64,000 nucleotides of DNA from Planctomycetota bacterium (GTDB lineage Bacteria > Planctomycetota > JAJSAM01 > JAJVHW01), in assembly GCA_024280885.1 (NCBI GenBank), contig JAJRPF010000074.1, forward strand, positions 62,001-126,000, given 5' to 3'. The notes beneath the pieces are model-generated. The model had not been told where the DNA came from. It made no database searches and saw nothing but the letters and a program-made list of their open reading frames with translations. Of this stretch, positions 33,824 through 43,079 are shown in pieces (position 1 is the first letter of the stretch; each line of letters starts with the position of its first letter). The position numbers were made by a program, and so were the translations under genes.

Positions 33824-35688
33824 AGACGCTCGGCCATCGCGGCCGGCACGAAGAAGTGGTTCACACTGATCGCAGGGTTCCCCCCCGCTGAAGCCGTCGT
33901 CGGGAACGCCGTACGCGAGCGAGAGCAATACGCCTCGACGCGCACGTAGCCGCCCGACATCGCACACTCTGTCCAACTGGCCGGCAAACGATGGGCACGC
34001 GCCTCGGTCAAGACGCTCGCAGGACGCAGCCCCTGCCCCGAGAGCTGGTGCACGTACATGAAGCCCGCGTGATACGTATTCCACGCGGTCTCGCGCAGGT
34101 CGGCCACCGACATCGCATTCGCCTCGGTGAAGAGCAGGACGATGCCCGCATCGTGGTATTCGCGAAAGACGCGCTCCATCTTCTCGCGCGTCTGATTCCG
34201 GATCTCGTGGAAGCCGTTACCGACCATCATGACCGCGCCCTCGGTCGCCACACCGGCGGCGCGGATTTGCGCGATGAGCGCGCCGGGCTCCCCGATATCC
34301 GCTCCTCGTACGAAGACCATCCCCACGGGCAAGCGCCCGGCGTCACGTTCGCCCATCGCCGCGTCGATGGCGGCGTACTCGAGGTCGGCGCCGAAGTAGT
34401 GCAGGTCGCGATCAGAGGAGCGCTCCCAGCGCTGTCGAGTGGCTTCGCCGCGACCGAGAGCGTGCTCGATGAATACGTCGTAGTCGAAGCCGGTGTCGGC
34501 GCAGAAGCGATCGAGGGCGTCGTTGCACTGCACGAACGTCTTGCTGTTCGCGTCCTGACTCGCCAGCACGTTGGCCGTGCGATTGACCCACACCGACTCG
34601 CGCGCGTCGAGCAGGATCGAGCGCAGCTTGCGCATGTACGGGTGATACGTCTCGATGATCCCGAACGGTCCCGGGCCGCGCCCGAAGATGCGCTTCCCGA
34701 TGGCGGTCGGCACGTACGCGCGATCGTCCTCGTCCCCGCGGCGCGTGACAGCCCCGGCGACGACGAGCACTTCGAACGCTCCCGTGACGAGTTCCGGATG
34801 CCCGAGCGAGAGTCCGTTCGGCCGCACCGCCTCGCCCTTCGCGAGCGACGCCGCTCGCTCTGCGTGTCGGAGGCCGAGGACAATGGGCACGACACGGTAG
34901 CCGAGCTCGATCTCGTCGAGCGTCGCGGTCCACTCGGTCTGCGCCAGGTCACTCCGTCCGCGCGGCGGCGATCCGAGACGCGCGAGGATGGAGACCTCGT
35001 GCGGGTCGAGCGCGGTGTCACTGAAGAGGCGCTTCCAGATTCGCGCGACTCCCGCGGGGACGAACTCCGGTGTCGGCGTGACACGTGCGAAGACGTCCCG
35101 AACGCGCGGGTCTTCGCTGATCGTGTAGCCAGCCTCCGACTGCACCAGGTAGCGGCGCGTGCTCAGGAAACGTAGCGCGGCTTCGAGTTCCTGGTCGGAG
35201 AGCGACACCTCTTCCGAGTCGGCGCCGAGATGGACGGAGCACGCGTCGGGGTCCAGCGTCTCTCCGGCCAGCAGACGATCGAGAAGGCCGAGGCTCTTCG
35301 TCGTCCCGAGCACGTGGCGCAGCAGCCAGAGGTCAGGCGGTGCGGTGATCGCGGCGGTGTTGAGCATCGTCCGGATGACGCGCTCGGCGCGCAGCAGATG
35401 CTCGCGATCGTCCGCGTCGGTGGCGGCCGCTGCGGCCAGCGGCACGACGTGCTCCAGCGCGCGCAGCGCAACGGGCCCCATCGCAAGTACGTGCGGCACG
35501 CGGTCGCGAAAATGGGCGTACGCATCCGCGCCGAGGAACGGAAACCCGGCGCTGGAGAGGCCGGTGCGGCTACAGAGCACGGGCACGATCTCGCGGGCGA
35601 GCGGCACGGCGGCCACGTCGTCCGACGCCAAGAGCAACTCAGCCAAACCTTCGATCGACAAGATCATCCTCCCGCGGGACGCTGCCAC
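33754..35688 (-). CDS. Large protein with a methyltransferase-like C-terminal half
   Basis: The product is 644 aa and soluble. The first 330 residues are mostly helical, with possible winged-helix character ('ILARLGSPPRGRSDLAQTEW'). The C-terminal half ('HYFGADLEYAAIDAAMG', 'VGNGFHEIRNQTREKMERVFREYHDAGIVLLFTEA') resembles class I SAM-dependent methyltransferases, with the acidic and Gly/Asn motifs, though the first glycine-rich loop is not obvious. Assignment is tentative. The GTG at 35688 is used; ATG 35667 has GGGAGG immediately before it, too close. Its 3' end overlaps the convergent NnrS-like gene by 70 bp. Confidence 0.55.
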   Translation of the reverse strand: MAASRGRMILSIEGLAELLLASDDVAAVPLAREIVPVLCSRTGLSSAGFPFLGADAYAHFRDRVPHVLAMGPVALRALEHVVPLAAAAATDADDREHLLRAERVIRTMLNTAAITAPPDLWLLRHVLGTTKSLGLLDRLLAGETLDPDACSVHLGADSEEVSLSDQELEAALRFLSTRRYLVQSEAGYTISEDPRVRDVFARVTPTPEFVPAGVARIWKRLFSDTALDPHEVSILARLGSPPRGRSDLAQTEWTATLDEIELGYRVVPIVLGLRHAERAASLAKGEAVRPNGLSLGHPELVTGAFEVLVVAGAVTRRGDEDDRAYVPTAIGKRIFGRGPGPFGIIETYHPYMRKLRSILLDARESVWVNRTANVLASQDANSKTFVQCNDALDRFCADTGFDYDVFIEHALGRGEATRQRWERSSDRDLHYFGADLEYAAIDAAMGERDAGRLPVGMVFVRGADIGEPGALIAQIRAAGVATEGAVMMVGNGFHEIRNQTREKMERVFREYHDAGIVLLFTEANAMSVADLRETAWNTYHAGFMYVHQLSGQGLRPASVLTEARAHRLPASWTECAMSGGYVRVEAYCSRSRTAFPTTASAGGNPAISVNHFFVPAAMAERLHLRVVPDSRSPDSHNRDSRSTA

Positions 35689-35741
35689 TTGGTCGGCACA
35701 TGTCGCGCGCGCAGGAGGATGCCGCAGCCCGGCCGTCTCGG

Positions 35742-36485
35742 CTAGAAGAACGACTCCGGGACGTAGATCTGGTCGCCCCGTTGGAGCTTGATCTGGGGAA
35801 GCTCTCCGGAAAGCACGTCATCGACGTTCACGTGGATGATTACACGACCTTCGCTTGAGGTCCGGATGATCCGCACCGAGCTTCGGTTTGCGAATTCCTG
35901 GAAGTCGCCGCAGAGCGCGATCAGCTTCGTGAGCGTGAGATCCTTGGACCACCGGAACCGCCCGGGATGCGCGACCTTCCCGAGGACATACACCGCCGAC
36001 TTGGGATCGCCGTGCGGCGGCGGGGACTCGAGGTACGACAGCGGATCTGGCTGCGTGACGCCGCCGATGGGGGCCTCCTGTTGGACCGGTACCCGCGGCG
36101 TGATCACCGTTGTCCGGAGCGACGCGAGTTCCGCCTCGATCGCGCCGAACCCGTTCAGAGTCTGCGCGCGGCCGTCCTCGGCGCGCCACAGGAACACACC
36201 GAGCATCAGGAGCGCGACGAGTGTCAAAGCGAAGTTGATCCGTTGCAGCATGTTTCTCTCCCCCAATTCGATCTCGCGGCAATCCGCGAAGACATGATCC
36301 ACGTCGCCGAGACACGTACACGCCAGCCGCGCTGCGTCGCGGGGGCTCGTACCCGCCGCGATCAACTCGCGCTCGCGCGCGTCGATGTGAAACGCCAGCT
36401 CCTCGCGGATGTCGGCGTCCACCTCGGCGATGGGCCGCGAGTCGGGCGGCCTCCGGTAGATTCTGAGCGCGTCGAGAACGCGCAT
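35742..36485 (-). CDS. Permease-prefix domain fused to an SLBB domain
   Basis: The product is 247 aa. Residues 15-75 ('AEVDADIREELAFHIDARERELIAAGTSPRDAARLACTCLGD') match the 'permease prefix' region that normally starts FtsX/MacB-like permeases encoded next to PadR. One membrane helix follows (INFALTLVALLMLGVFLW), then a linker, then residues 160-247 ('AVYVLGKVAHPGRFRW', 'LTLTKLIALCG', 'LQRGDQIYVPESFF'), an SLBB domain as in Wza-type polysaccharide export proteins. The permease body is absent. It follows padR directly (TAG then ATG). A role in envelope polysaccharide secretion is inferred. Confidence 0.75.
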   Translation of the reverse strand: MRVLDALRIYRRPPDSRPIAEVDADIREELAFHIDARERELIAAGTSPRDAARLACTCLGDVDHVFADCREIELGERNMLQRINFALTLVALLMLGVFLWRAEDGRAQTLNGFGAIEAELASLRTTVITPRVPVQQEAPIGGVTQPDPLSYLESPPPHGDPKSAVYVLGKVAHPGRFRWSKDLTLTKLIALCGDFQEFANRSSVRIIRTSSEGRVIIHVNVDDVLSGELPQIKLQRGDQIYVPESFF

Positions 36486-36830
36486 CTACGCAGTCCTCCA
36501 TTCGGCGGCGAGCACGCGCGTCACCGCCGTCGAGACACGATCCCATTGCACGACGTGCTCGCCGAGGCGCGCGTTCCCGTCGCGCGTCAGCCGATAGAAC
36601 TTCGCCCGCCTATTCGCCTCGGACCGGCCCCACTCCGCCTCGATCAAGCCCCGCCGGGCCATGCGATGGAGCGCCGGATAGAGGGAGCCCTCCTCGACAG
36701 TGAGGACATCGTCGCTCATCTGCCGAATGCGACGTGCGACCGCGTACCCATGGAGCGCGCCCGGCTGCAACGCCTTCAGCACGAGCATCTCGAGCGTTCC
36801 CGGGACCAGGTCAATTCGTTCCTCAGCCAT
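36486..36830 (-). CDS. PadR-family transcriptional regulator
   Basis: This is a 114-aa winged-helix repressor. 'VPGTLEMLVLKALQPGALHGYAVARRIRQ' and 'VEEGSLYPALHRMARRGLIEAEW' are the PadR recognition segments, followed by 'FYRLTRDGNARL'. GGAGG lies before ATG 36830; the longer frame upstream is not used. It is directly joined to the permease-prefix/SLBB gene, which it probably controls. PadR proteins in this arrangement usually repress the downstream membrane protein. Confidence 0.9.
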   Translation of the reverse strand: MAEERIDLVPGTLEMLVLKALQPGALHGYAVARRIRQMSDDVLTVEEGSLYPALHRMARRGLIEAEWGRSEANRRAKFYRLTRDGNARLGEHVVQWDRVSTAVTRVLAAEWRTA

Positions 36831-37157
36831 GCGACCTCCGTGCCGACCCGGACCTCCCCTTGCCGGTCTAGGGGAAGAGTACGGGGGCTTCCATAGGCTG
36901 TCAAGGGGGGCGTTCCCGCGACGTATCCGGGCGCGGTCGGCGCCCTGGCGCTGGTCGCCGGCATCGCGGCCACGGAGGATGACGCGGCAGTGGACGCGGC
37001 GAACACGGCACTCGATTTGCTCCATACCTCCACTCTGGAGTGGTAAGTCGAGCTGACACGTCCTCTCCGCGGAACGCCCGAGTCCCCGCACTCTCGGTGT
37101 GTATGGCTCGACTGTCGCGTTCCGTGAACGTTCGGACGGCAATCCTTAGGAGACGGC
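36831..37157. other. Divergent intergenic region with a gene remnant
   Basis: This gap lies between padR and the small ORF before the TPR gene. It carries a degenerate copy of the leader region of the selenoprotein candidate (36899-37040, listed separately) and the small palindrome CCACTC-TG-GAGTGG near 37030. Promoters for both directions must lie here but were not resolved. Confidence 0.45.
36899..37040 (+). pseudogene. Degenerate 5' fragment of the selenoprotein-candidate gene
   Basis: About 36 bases starting near TGTCAAGGGG at 36899 match 41667-41702 almost exactly (shared core GCGTTCCCGCGACGTATCCG). Right after, VGALALVAGIAATEDDAAVDAANTA copies the signal-peptide region VGALALGAGVAAADDDAAEDAVDAA of the gene at 41736. 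About 76 bp between the two blocks, including the start codon, are missing here, and the frame ends in TAA after HTSTLEW. Confidence 0.65.
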
Positions 37158-37271
37158 ATGCAGCAGCGCTCGAGCCTTGACCGCGCGCCCTATTGGGCGC
37201 AAGTAGTCGAACTCGTCGCCAGCTGCAATCGGCAACTGTGCCGACCGCCAGCACCGCGACTCGCCACGTGA
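37158..37271 (+). CDS. Small 37-aa ORF before the TPR gene
   Basis: A strong Shine-Dalgarno sequence (TTAGGAGA, 5 bp spacing) precedes ATG 37158. The peptide is mildly amphipathic (APYWAQVVELVASCNRQLCR) with two Cys and ends 12 bp before the TPR gene start. It could be a small protein or a leader peptide coupling translation to the downstream gene. No family is recognised. Confidence 0.45.
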   Translation: MQQRSSLDRAPYWAQVVELVASCNRQLCRPPAPRLAT

Positions 37272-37283
37272 GATAGAGAGAAC

Positions 37284-40200
37284 ATGCGCAAGAAGCAACG
37301 CAACCGTCTCATGCTCCTCCTTGCCGTCTGCGTCGTGGGCGCTGGCGCCGCCGGCGGTGCGTACTGGTGGAGACAGGCTCGAAAAGACTCGGTAGCTCTC
37401 GACCATCGCAGGCGCGGGATCGCGGCGCTCCAGGCCGAGGACTGGCCGGCGACCGTGGACGGCCTCGGTCGCTACCTGCGTCGATTCGGGGAAGACGAAG
37501 CGACTGGCGACGACTACTACATGTACGCCCACGCCATCCGAGAAGTGCCACAGCCGAACGGACAGCACATCGCGCAGGCAATCGGGTTCTATCAACGCTC
37601 CCTGTCGCTTGAGCCGGGTCGACGCGAGGCCCAAGACGAGCTCCTCGGCATCTACATCGGGGTCGGCTACTTCGACGAGGCGGACGAGTTGCTTGCCGCA
37701 ATGGAGCAAGCCACACCCGACGACGCCGTGCTGCTCGAGATCCGCGTCGTGCTGCTCGAGCGGCAGAGCAAGTTCAGCCAGGCGCTCGACGCCTCGCTGA
37801 GGTTGAACGCGGCGAAGCCCGATGACTCCGCAGGCCATCTCCGGACGCTGCGCCTGCTCTTCCAGGTCGAACGCACCGCAGCGGAGATCGAGACGTGGGT
37901 TGACGGCGTGATCGAGAAACAACGCGGAAGTGCGAACGCACGCTTGATCCGCGCTCTGGCGCTGGCCGAACTGGCGCGGCAGAACCCACCGGAGACCGAG
38001 TTCCCGGAGCGAGCGAGAGCGGCGCTTGAGGCCACACTCGAAGTGAGCGATGACATCGAGGGAGCGCAGGCGACCGCCGTGATGCTCGAACTCCTCGACG
38101 GCGCGGGGCGCTTGCAGGAAGCCATCGACTTCCTCCACACGGTCGGTGCGTCGGCACCCGAAGCCCTCCGGCTGCAGATCGCACGCAGGCTCTGGTCCGG
38201 TCCGATGGCGGTGGAGTTGCCGGCACTCGTCCGCACGTGGCGCAAGACGGCCGACGGCAGCGTCGATCCCGAGATCGCCGTGCTTAACGCGCTTGTGTTG
38301 AACGCCATGGACCGCCGCGAGGACTTCGAGTTCGAGCAAGACCGCCTCACCGAGGATGACGACCCCAAGGTGGCCGCGTGGAGCGCCGTCCTCCGAAACC
38401 AGATGGGGAGCGTCTCGAGTGATCTGAAGGCTGAGCGCGAGACCATCGAGGAGATCCTGAAGCTCCGTCTGAATTCGGCGCTCGTGCATCAGGCGCAAGG
38501 CGACGTCCTGGCCTCCCTCGGAGAGGCCTACCTCGCAGAGGACTGCTGGCAGCGGGCGGCGCAGCTGGCGCCGACGTGGTCGGCTCCGTTGACTCGGCTC
38601 GCTGGTTCCGCGCTGCGGAAGAACAGGCCCAAGGTCGCGGTCGCGATCGCCTTCGCGGCGTATCAGCGAGACCCTCGAAGGCTTGCGCATCACGAGCTAC
38701 TCTTCCGCTGTGCCGGGGCGAACTTCGACAACCTCGATGCCGAAGGTGCAGAGGCCCTGCTCAAGATGCTTGAGGATGTGCGTGCACAAACGACGGGTGA
38801 GTTTCAACAACGCTTCCAAGCTCTTGAGCTCGCTGTGCTGGCGAGATCGAACCCCGACGCGGCTCTCGCGCGCCTTCGCAACATGACGACCGCGAAGCCC
38901 GCGATCGCCGAGGTCACGGCGTTGCGACTCGCGCGGATCGCGCAGAGCATCGATCCGCGGGTGGCGGTGGAGCTCCGCCAGATGGCGCGTGAGCAACACG
39001 GTGTAACGACAACGCTGGCAATCGAAATCGCGCGGGCGCGGTTCGCACTCGGGGACTCGGAGGGCGCCCTCGACGAGTTCGACTCCCTGCGAGAAACCGT
39101 CGATCCCCACCGGAGCGAGCTCACGTGGAGCGTCTCGCGCAACGTGCTGCTGTCCGAGATCGGGGACCCGTCGACAGGACAGGCGTGGGTCCGTCTCGCC
39201 AACTCGCACATGGAGAAGCTCGGCCCGCAACTCGGCGCGCTCTCGTGCCCCGACGCGTGGTCCGATCGCGAGGCCGTGGACAAGATCATCGAGCGAGTGC
39301 GCCAACTCACCGGTGAGGCTTCCATCACCTGGCGCATCGCTCGTGCACGTTGGCTCCTCACGGATCCGAGTGGCGACGAGGCCGTTCTCGCGAAGGCGGC
39401 GAGCATCCTGAGCCGCGTGGCACGACAGGCCCCGGACAGTCTAGAGGCGTGCGTGCTCCTGGCGCAGACGCTCGAACGGCTCAAGAATCTCGAGGGCGCG
39501 GAGAGCCAGTTACGCCGCGCGATCGCGATCGAGCCGGAGAACACAGCGATCGCTCTCGAATTCGCTCGCGTACTCCAGCTGCGCGGGGACTCCGAGGAGG
39601 CCGCGTTTCGACTCGAGAAGACGTTGGAAGCCGGCGACCTCTCGCAGGCCTCGCTGGTCCGCGCCGCATCGATGCTCGCGGGACGCGGCGAGGTCCAACG
39701 TGGCGCCAATCTGGTCTCCGAGTCCGTCGCCCTGCCAGACGCTCCCCGCGATGGAGTCCTCCTCCTCGCGCAGCTCTACGCGCGCCTCGGGCAGAACGAG
39801 CGGGCGCTGGCGCTCTGCGAGCGGCTGCTGGACCGACCAACCGCCAACGTCCTACAGTTCACCGCGTCTCTCTACGAACGGGTGGGGCGCAGCGGCGACG
39901 CGGATGCTCTCCTGGCCACGCTGGACGATGTCACTAGGATCGCGGGGCAAGAGCAGCTCATCAGGGCACGACACGCTGCGGCATGGAGCCCCCCGGCCGA
40001 AGCCATCGCCGCGTACCGCCGCGCCCTCGGCGCAGCTGCGGAGAAGCGCGTCGTCTGGATCTACTATCTTGCGTTCCTGATCGAGAAGGGGACGGAGGCG
40101 CAGCTTCGCGACGCACTCTCTGACTCCTACGCAGATGGCGTGGAGGTCGTCGAGTTCGTGCGCTCACGTGAGGAACTCGTCCTCGCGGCGATGAACGATG

Positions 40201-41477
40201 TGCGGCTCAAGCGACTCGTGCAGGAGTCGCTCGGGAGAGTCGCGAGTCGCGACGACGTGTTCGCGGCAATCGAGGCGGTCGTGGCGTACCAGGCCGGCGA
40301 GGGCGCCCCACGCGATGTGGCTCAGACAGTCCTGGAGTTGGCGGACGCTCATCGAGACGTTCTCTCCCTTCAGCTTCTGAGCGCCGATCTCTGCTCCGCG
40401 ACCGGCATGCTAATGCAGGCCAGCCGGGTAGCTGGGCGCGCTGCGTCGCGCTTCACGACCTCCGCCGCAATCGCGGAGCAGCACGCAAGTATCCTCGCGC
40501 GGGCGGGGCGCTGGAGCGACGCAGCGGACGCTGCGACGGTCTGGCGTGAGCGAGTGGGGATCGTGAACGTTCGCGCGACCGCGTTGCTCGCCGAGAGTCT
40601 GGCGCGCGCTGATCGTGCGAACGAGGCTCTCGAACTCACCCGCCCGCTGGTCTCTAGCGCCCTCCGCAACGCCGACGAGTCGGCGAGCATCCTCGTCGCG
40701 CACGGAACGGCGCTGATCCAGCGCGGCGAGTTCGAGGAGGCAGCGGCACTCCTGCGTGACCTCTGCGAGCGCGGTCCACCGTGGCACGCTAAGCTCCTCT
40801 CGGTCGATCCCGGCCGGTTCACCAACGCGAAGCACGCCATCCTCTGGATCGACCAGGTCGGCTCGGCGGTCGATGCGTCTGACCGCGCGACACGCCTTCG
40901 CCTCGGGGCCGCGTGGACCCGGGCTTGGCGGGTGTTTGGCGATGACTCGATGCGCGCGCGAGCGGAAGCGGTTTTCAAGGACGTCAACGAGAGCGGGCGC
41001 TCGGCCGAGGCGCTCTTTGGTCAAGGCACGCTGGCACTGCAGAACGACGATCTCGCAGAAGCCGAACGCGCGTTCCGCGCTGTGATCGAGATCGACAGCA
41101 ACATGCTCCCGGCGCGCAACAACCTGGCTGTCGTGCTGGCCAACGCGGGGAAGACGGACGAGGCGATCGTCGTGGCCGAGAAACTTGTCGCGGACCTGCC
41201 ACACAACGCAGAGATCGCCGATACCCTCGCGCTCGCGTATCGCAAGGCCGGGAGATTGAAAGACGCGCTCAGCGAACTTGAGCGCGCCGTTCGCTCCGCC
41301 CCGGCCCGCGCGGACTTCCAGCTGAATCTCGCGGAAGTGCAATTCGAGCTCACCGACTTCTCAGGCGTTCGGGAGTCGCTGGCTGTGCTCGAACAACTCC
41401 AGACCTCTGGCATCGAATTGAGTCGTGAGGACAAGATCCGCTTGGCCGAACTCGAGCGGGAGCGCGAGATCAGATAG
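37284..41477 (+). CDS. Giant TPR-repeat membrane-anchored protein
   Basis: The product is 1397 aa. An N-terminal helix (LMLLLAVCVVGAGAAGGAYWW) anchors it, with the rest extracytoplasmic or, if inverted, cytoplasmic. Almost the whole length is helical repeats of TPR type. The clearest units are near residues 730-770 ('ACVLLAQTLERLKNLEGAESQLRRAIAIEPENTAIALEFARVL') and 1245-1370 ('LFGQGTLALQNDDLAEAERAFRAVIEIDSNMLPARNNLAVVLANAGKTDEAI'). Such proteins scaffold complexes and accompany PEP-CTERM/exopolysaccharide systems. No catalytic motif was seen. Confidence 0.85.
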   Translation: MRKKQRNRLMLLLAVCVVGAGAAGGAYWWRQARKDSVALDHRRRGIAALQAEDWPATVDGLGRYLRRFGEDEATGDDYYMYAHAIREVPQPNGQHIAQAIGFYQRSLSLEPGRREAQDELLGIYIGVGYFDEADELLAAMEQATPDDAVLLEIRVVLLERQSKFSQALDASLRLNAAKPDDSAGHLRTLRLLFQVERTAAEIETWVDGVIEKQRGSANARLIRALALAELARQNPPETEFPERARAALEATLEVSDDIEGAQATAVMLELLDGAGRLQEAIDFLHTVGASAPEALRLQIARRLWSGPMAVELPALVRTWRKTADGSVDPEIAVLNALVLNAMDRREDFEFEQDRLTEDDDPKVAAWSAVLRNQMGSVSSDLKAERETIEEILKLRLNSALVHQAQGDVLASLGEAYLAEDCWQRAAQLAPTWSAPLTRLAGSALRKNRPKVAVAIAFAAYQRDPRRLAHHELLFRCAGANFDNLDAEGAEALLKMLEDVRAQTTGEFQQRFQALELAVLARSNPDAALARLRNMTTAKPAIAEVTALRLARIAQSIDPRVAVELRQMAREQHGVTTTLAIEIARARFALGDSEGALDEFDSLRETVDPHRSELTWSVSRNVLLSEIGDPSTGQAWVRLANSHMEKLGPQLGALSCPDAWSDREAVDKIIERVRQLTGEASITWRIARARWLLTDPSGDEAVLAKAASILSRVARQAPDSLEACVLLAQTLERLKNLEGAESQLRRAIAIEPENTAIALEFARVLQLRGDSEEAAFRLEKTLEAGDLSQASLVRAASMLAGRGEVQRGANLVSESVALPDAPRDGVLLLAQLYARLGQNERALALCERLLDRPTANVLQFTASLYERVGRSGDADALLATLDDVTRIAGQEQLIRARHAAAWSPPAEAIAAYRRALGAAAEKRVVWIYYLAFLIEKGTEAQLRDALSDSYADGVEVVEFVRSREELVLAAMNDVRLKRLVQESLGRVASRDDVFAAIEAVVAYQAGEGAPRDVAQTVLELADAHRDVLSLQLLSADLCSATGMLMQASRVAGRAASRFTTSAAIAEQHASILARAGRWSDAADAATVWRERVGIVNVRATALLAESLARADRANEALELTRPLVSSALRNADESASILVAHGTALIQRGEFEEAAALLRDLCERGPPWHAKLLSVDPGRFTNAKHAILWIDQVGSAVDASDRATRLRLGAAWTRAWRVFGDDSMRARAEAVFKDVNESGRSAEALFGQGTLALQNDDLAEAERAFRAVIEIDSNMLPARNNLAVVLANAGKTDEAIVVAEKLVADLPHNAEIADTLALAYRKAGRLKDALSELERAVRSAPARADFQLNLAEVQFELTDFSGVRESLAVLEQLQTSGIELSREDKIRLAELEREREIR

Positions 41478-41735
41478 GCCGGAGCGGTCGCCAAGCACGC
41501 CGGCTCCTCTGCGCCGCACGCGCATGGAAGCCGTCGAGCGTGCCGTCGAGGCGCGCGAAGCGCAATTTCAAGACGTTCGACAACCCCGGCGTCTTCCAGC
41601 GCACCCCGGCGCACCTCGGAGTGCGCCGGCTCATCGTGAGACGTCTCGCCGACAAGACTGTCGAGGGGAGCGTTCCCGCGACGTATCCGGGCGCGGTCGC
41701 TATCGTGGCGGCGACACCTGTCGAGGAGATGGACG

Positions 41736-43052
41736 ATGCGCTCACGCACATGCTGGACAGCGGCCGCAGTCGGCGCCTTGGCGCTCGGCGCTGGCGTCGC
41801 AGCCGCGGATGATGACGCGGCAGAGGACGCGGTGGACGCTGCGGCCGCGGCGCACGTCGCCGCACCCGAACTGACCGCCGAGACGTTCGCGGGCATTCGG
41901 GATTTCATCCTGCCCTCGACTGCGGAGTCGGCGTGGCGCGACATCGGCTGGTATCCCTCACTGTGGGGAGCCGTCGTCGAGGCGCACGCGCAGAAGAAGC
42001 CGGTCCTGCTCTGGGCAATGAACGGGCATCCGCTCGCCTGCACCTGAAACAACGGCGTCATCGCCAGGCGGTCCGTCTGGTCCAACCCCGAGATCACTGA
42101 GTTGGTGAAGAGCTTCGTGCCGGCCGCTGACGAGGTCTGGCGCCTGCAGAACCGAGACGACGCGGAGTGCCGCTTCTTCCAGGGGTTCTCCGAAGAGGGG
42201 CACTACGGCGGACGGAAGCAACCGACGACCACGCGCCAGGGCATCTACGCGTGTACGCCGAGCGGCAAGTTCCTGGCCTCGATCAACTCGAACGGCCCGG
42301 AGCATGTCGCGCGCATGTTGCGAAAGGCGCTCGCGCGTTGGGAGACGCTGTCGGATGAGGAGCGCTACGGCGAGACGCCTCCCGTTGCGCGTCCGGAAGA
42401 CCTGCGGCGCCCCGAGGACAACTACCCCACCGACGGTCTCGCCCTGCGCGTCCACACGCGTGATCTGGCGCGCGCGAACGCTCCGAAGGACTGGCGCTCC
42501 GCGGCCTGGAACTTGGATTTCGCATGGTTCCGCGCCGACGAAGTGCGCGCACTCTTCGCGGACACCGCTGCGGGAGAGTCCGGGGCGACGCGCGTCGTAC
42601 CGGCGGAGCTGAGTTCACGGATCGCCCGCTGTCATCTCCTCGACAACGTCCGCGGGCAGACGCCTGCGCTCGGAGCCGACGACATCGAGAGCGCCGAACT
42701 CCGGACGGTGCTCGAATCGGTCGAGGCGGGCATCGCCCGCATCCGGATCGAAGGTCACTCGAAGACAGTCCAACGTGGCAAGTGGCGGATCGAGGGGCGC
42801 GCGGACACGGACGAGCGCGCCCGCGAACTGGGGTTCGATGTCAAACTTCTCGGGTGGGCGCACTACGACACGAAGGCCAATCGCGTCACTGCGTTCGAGC
42901 TGCTCGCCGTCGGGGTGCGCTGGGGAGCGACGCGCTACAACGCCCGCGCGGACGACCAGGAGCCGGCGCCGATCGGAGTCGCGTTCACGCTCGCAGGGGA
43001 CGCACCGGCGGACCACGTCGCCCCCGCCACGATCTGGGGCTACGGCTGGTAG
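41736..43052 (+). CDS. Exported thioredoxin-like protein with in-frame TGA, candidate selenoprotein
   Basis: One frame runs 438 codons from ATG 41736 (GAGGAG upstream) and is broken only by TGA at 42045-42047, residue 104, giving 'NGHPLACT-U-NNGVIARRSVWSNPEI'. Sequence on both sides is coding-like and continuous. A signal peptide (AAAVGALALGAGVAAA) precedes 'ETFAGIRDFILPSTAESAWRDIGW' and 'KKPVLLWAMNGHPLACT', which resembles a thioredoxin-fold strand leading to a redox motif, here Cys102-Thr-Sec104. A hairpin with a GGTCC loop lies 22 nt beyond the TGA, as in bacterial SECIS elements. The C-terminal half (to ...TIWGYGW) is of unknown function. A nonsense mutation or sequencing error is the alternative. 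Confidence 0.7.
42045..42047 (+). other. In-frame TGA, proposed selenocysteine codon
   Basis: The codon follows GCC TGC ACC (Ala-Cys-Thr) and is followed by AAC AAC GGC GTC. The frame remains open for a further 334 codons. A GTG at 42102 in the same frame could restart translation but has no good ribosome site. Confidence 0.65.
42064..42080 (+). promoter_or_regulatory. Putative bacterial SECIS hairpin
   Basis: CCAGGC (42064-42069) pairs with GTCTGG (42075-42080), one G-U pair included, around the loop GGTCC. E. coli fdhF has an apical AGGUCU loop about 18 nt after its UGA; here the GGU starts 23 nt after the last base of the TGA. The loop Gs and U are those contacted by SelB in the known element. 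Confidence 0.6.
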
Positions 43053-43079
43053 CAACGCGCCACACTGGGCGGATCGGAC

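Noticed and set aside
42102-43052. Separate gene starting at GTG 42102, after the TGA
   Set aside because: It is in the same frame as the upstream ORF, lacks a ribosome site, and conserved-looking sequence continues between the TGA and this GTG. One selenoprotein or one interrupted gene explains both parts better.
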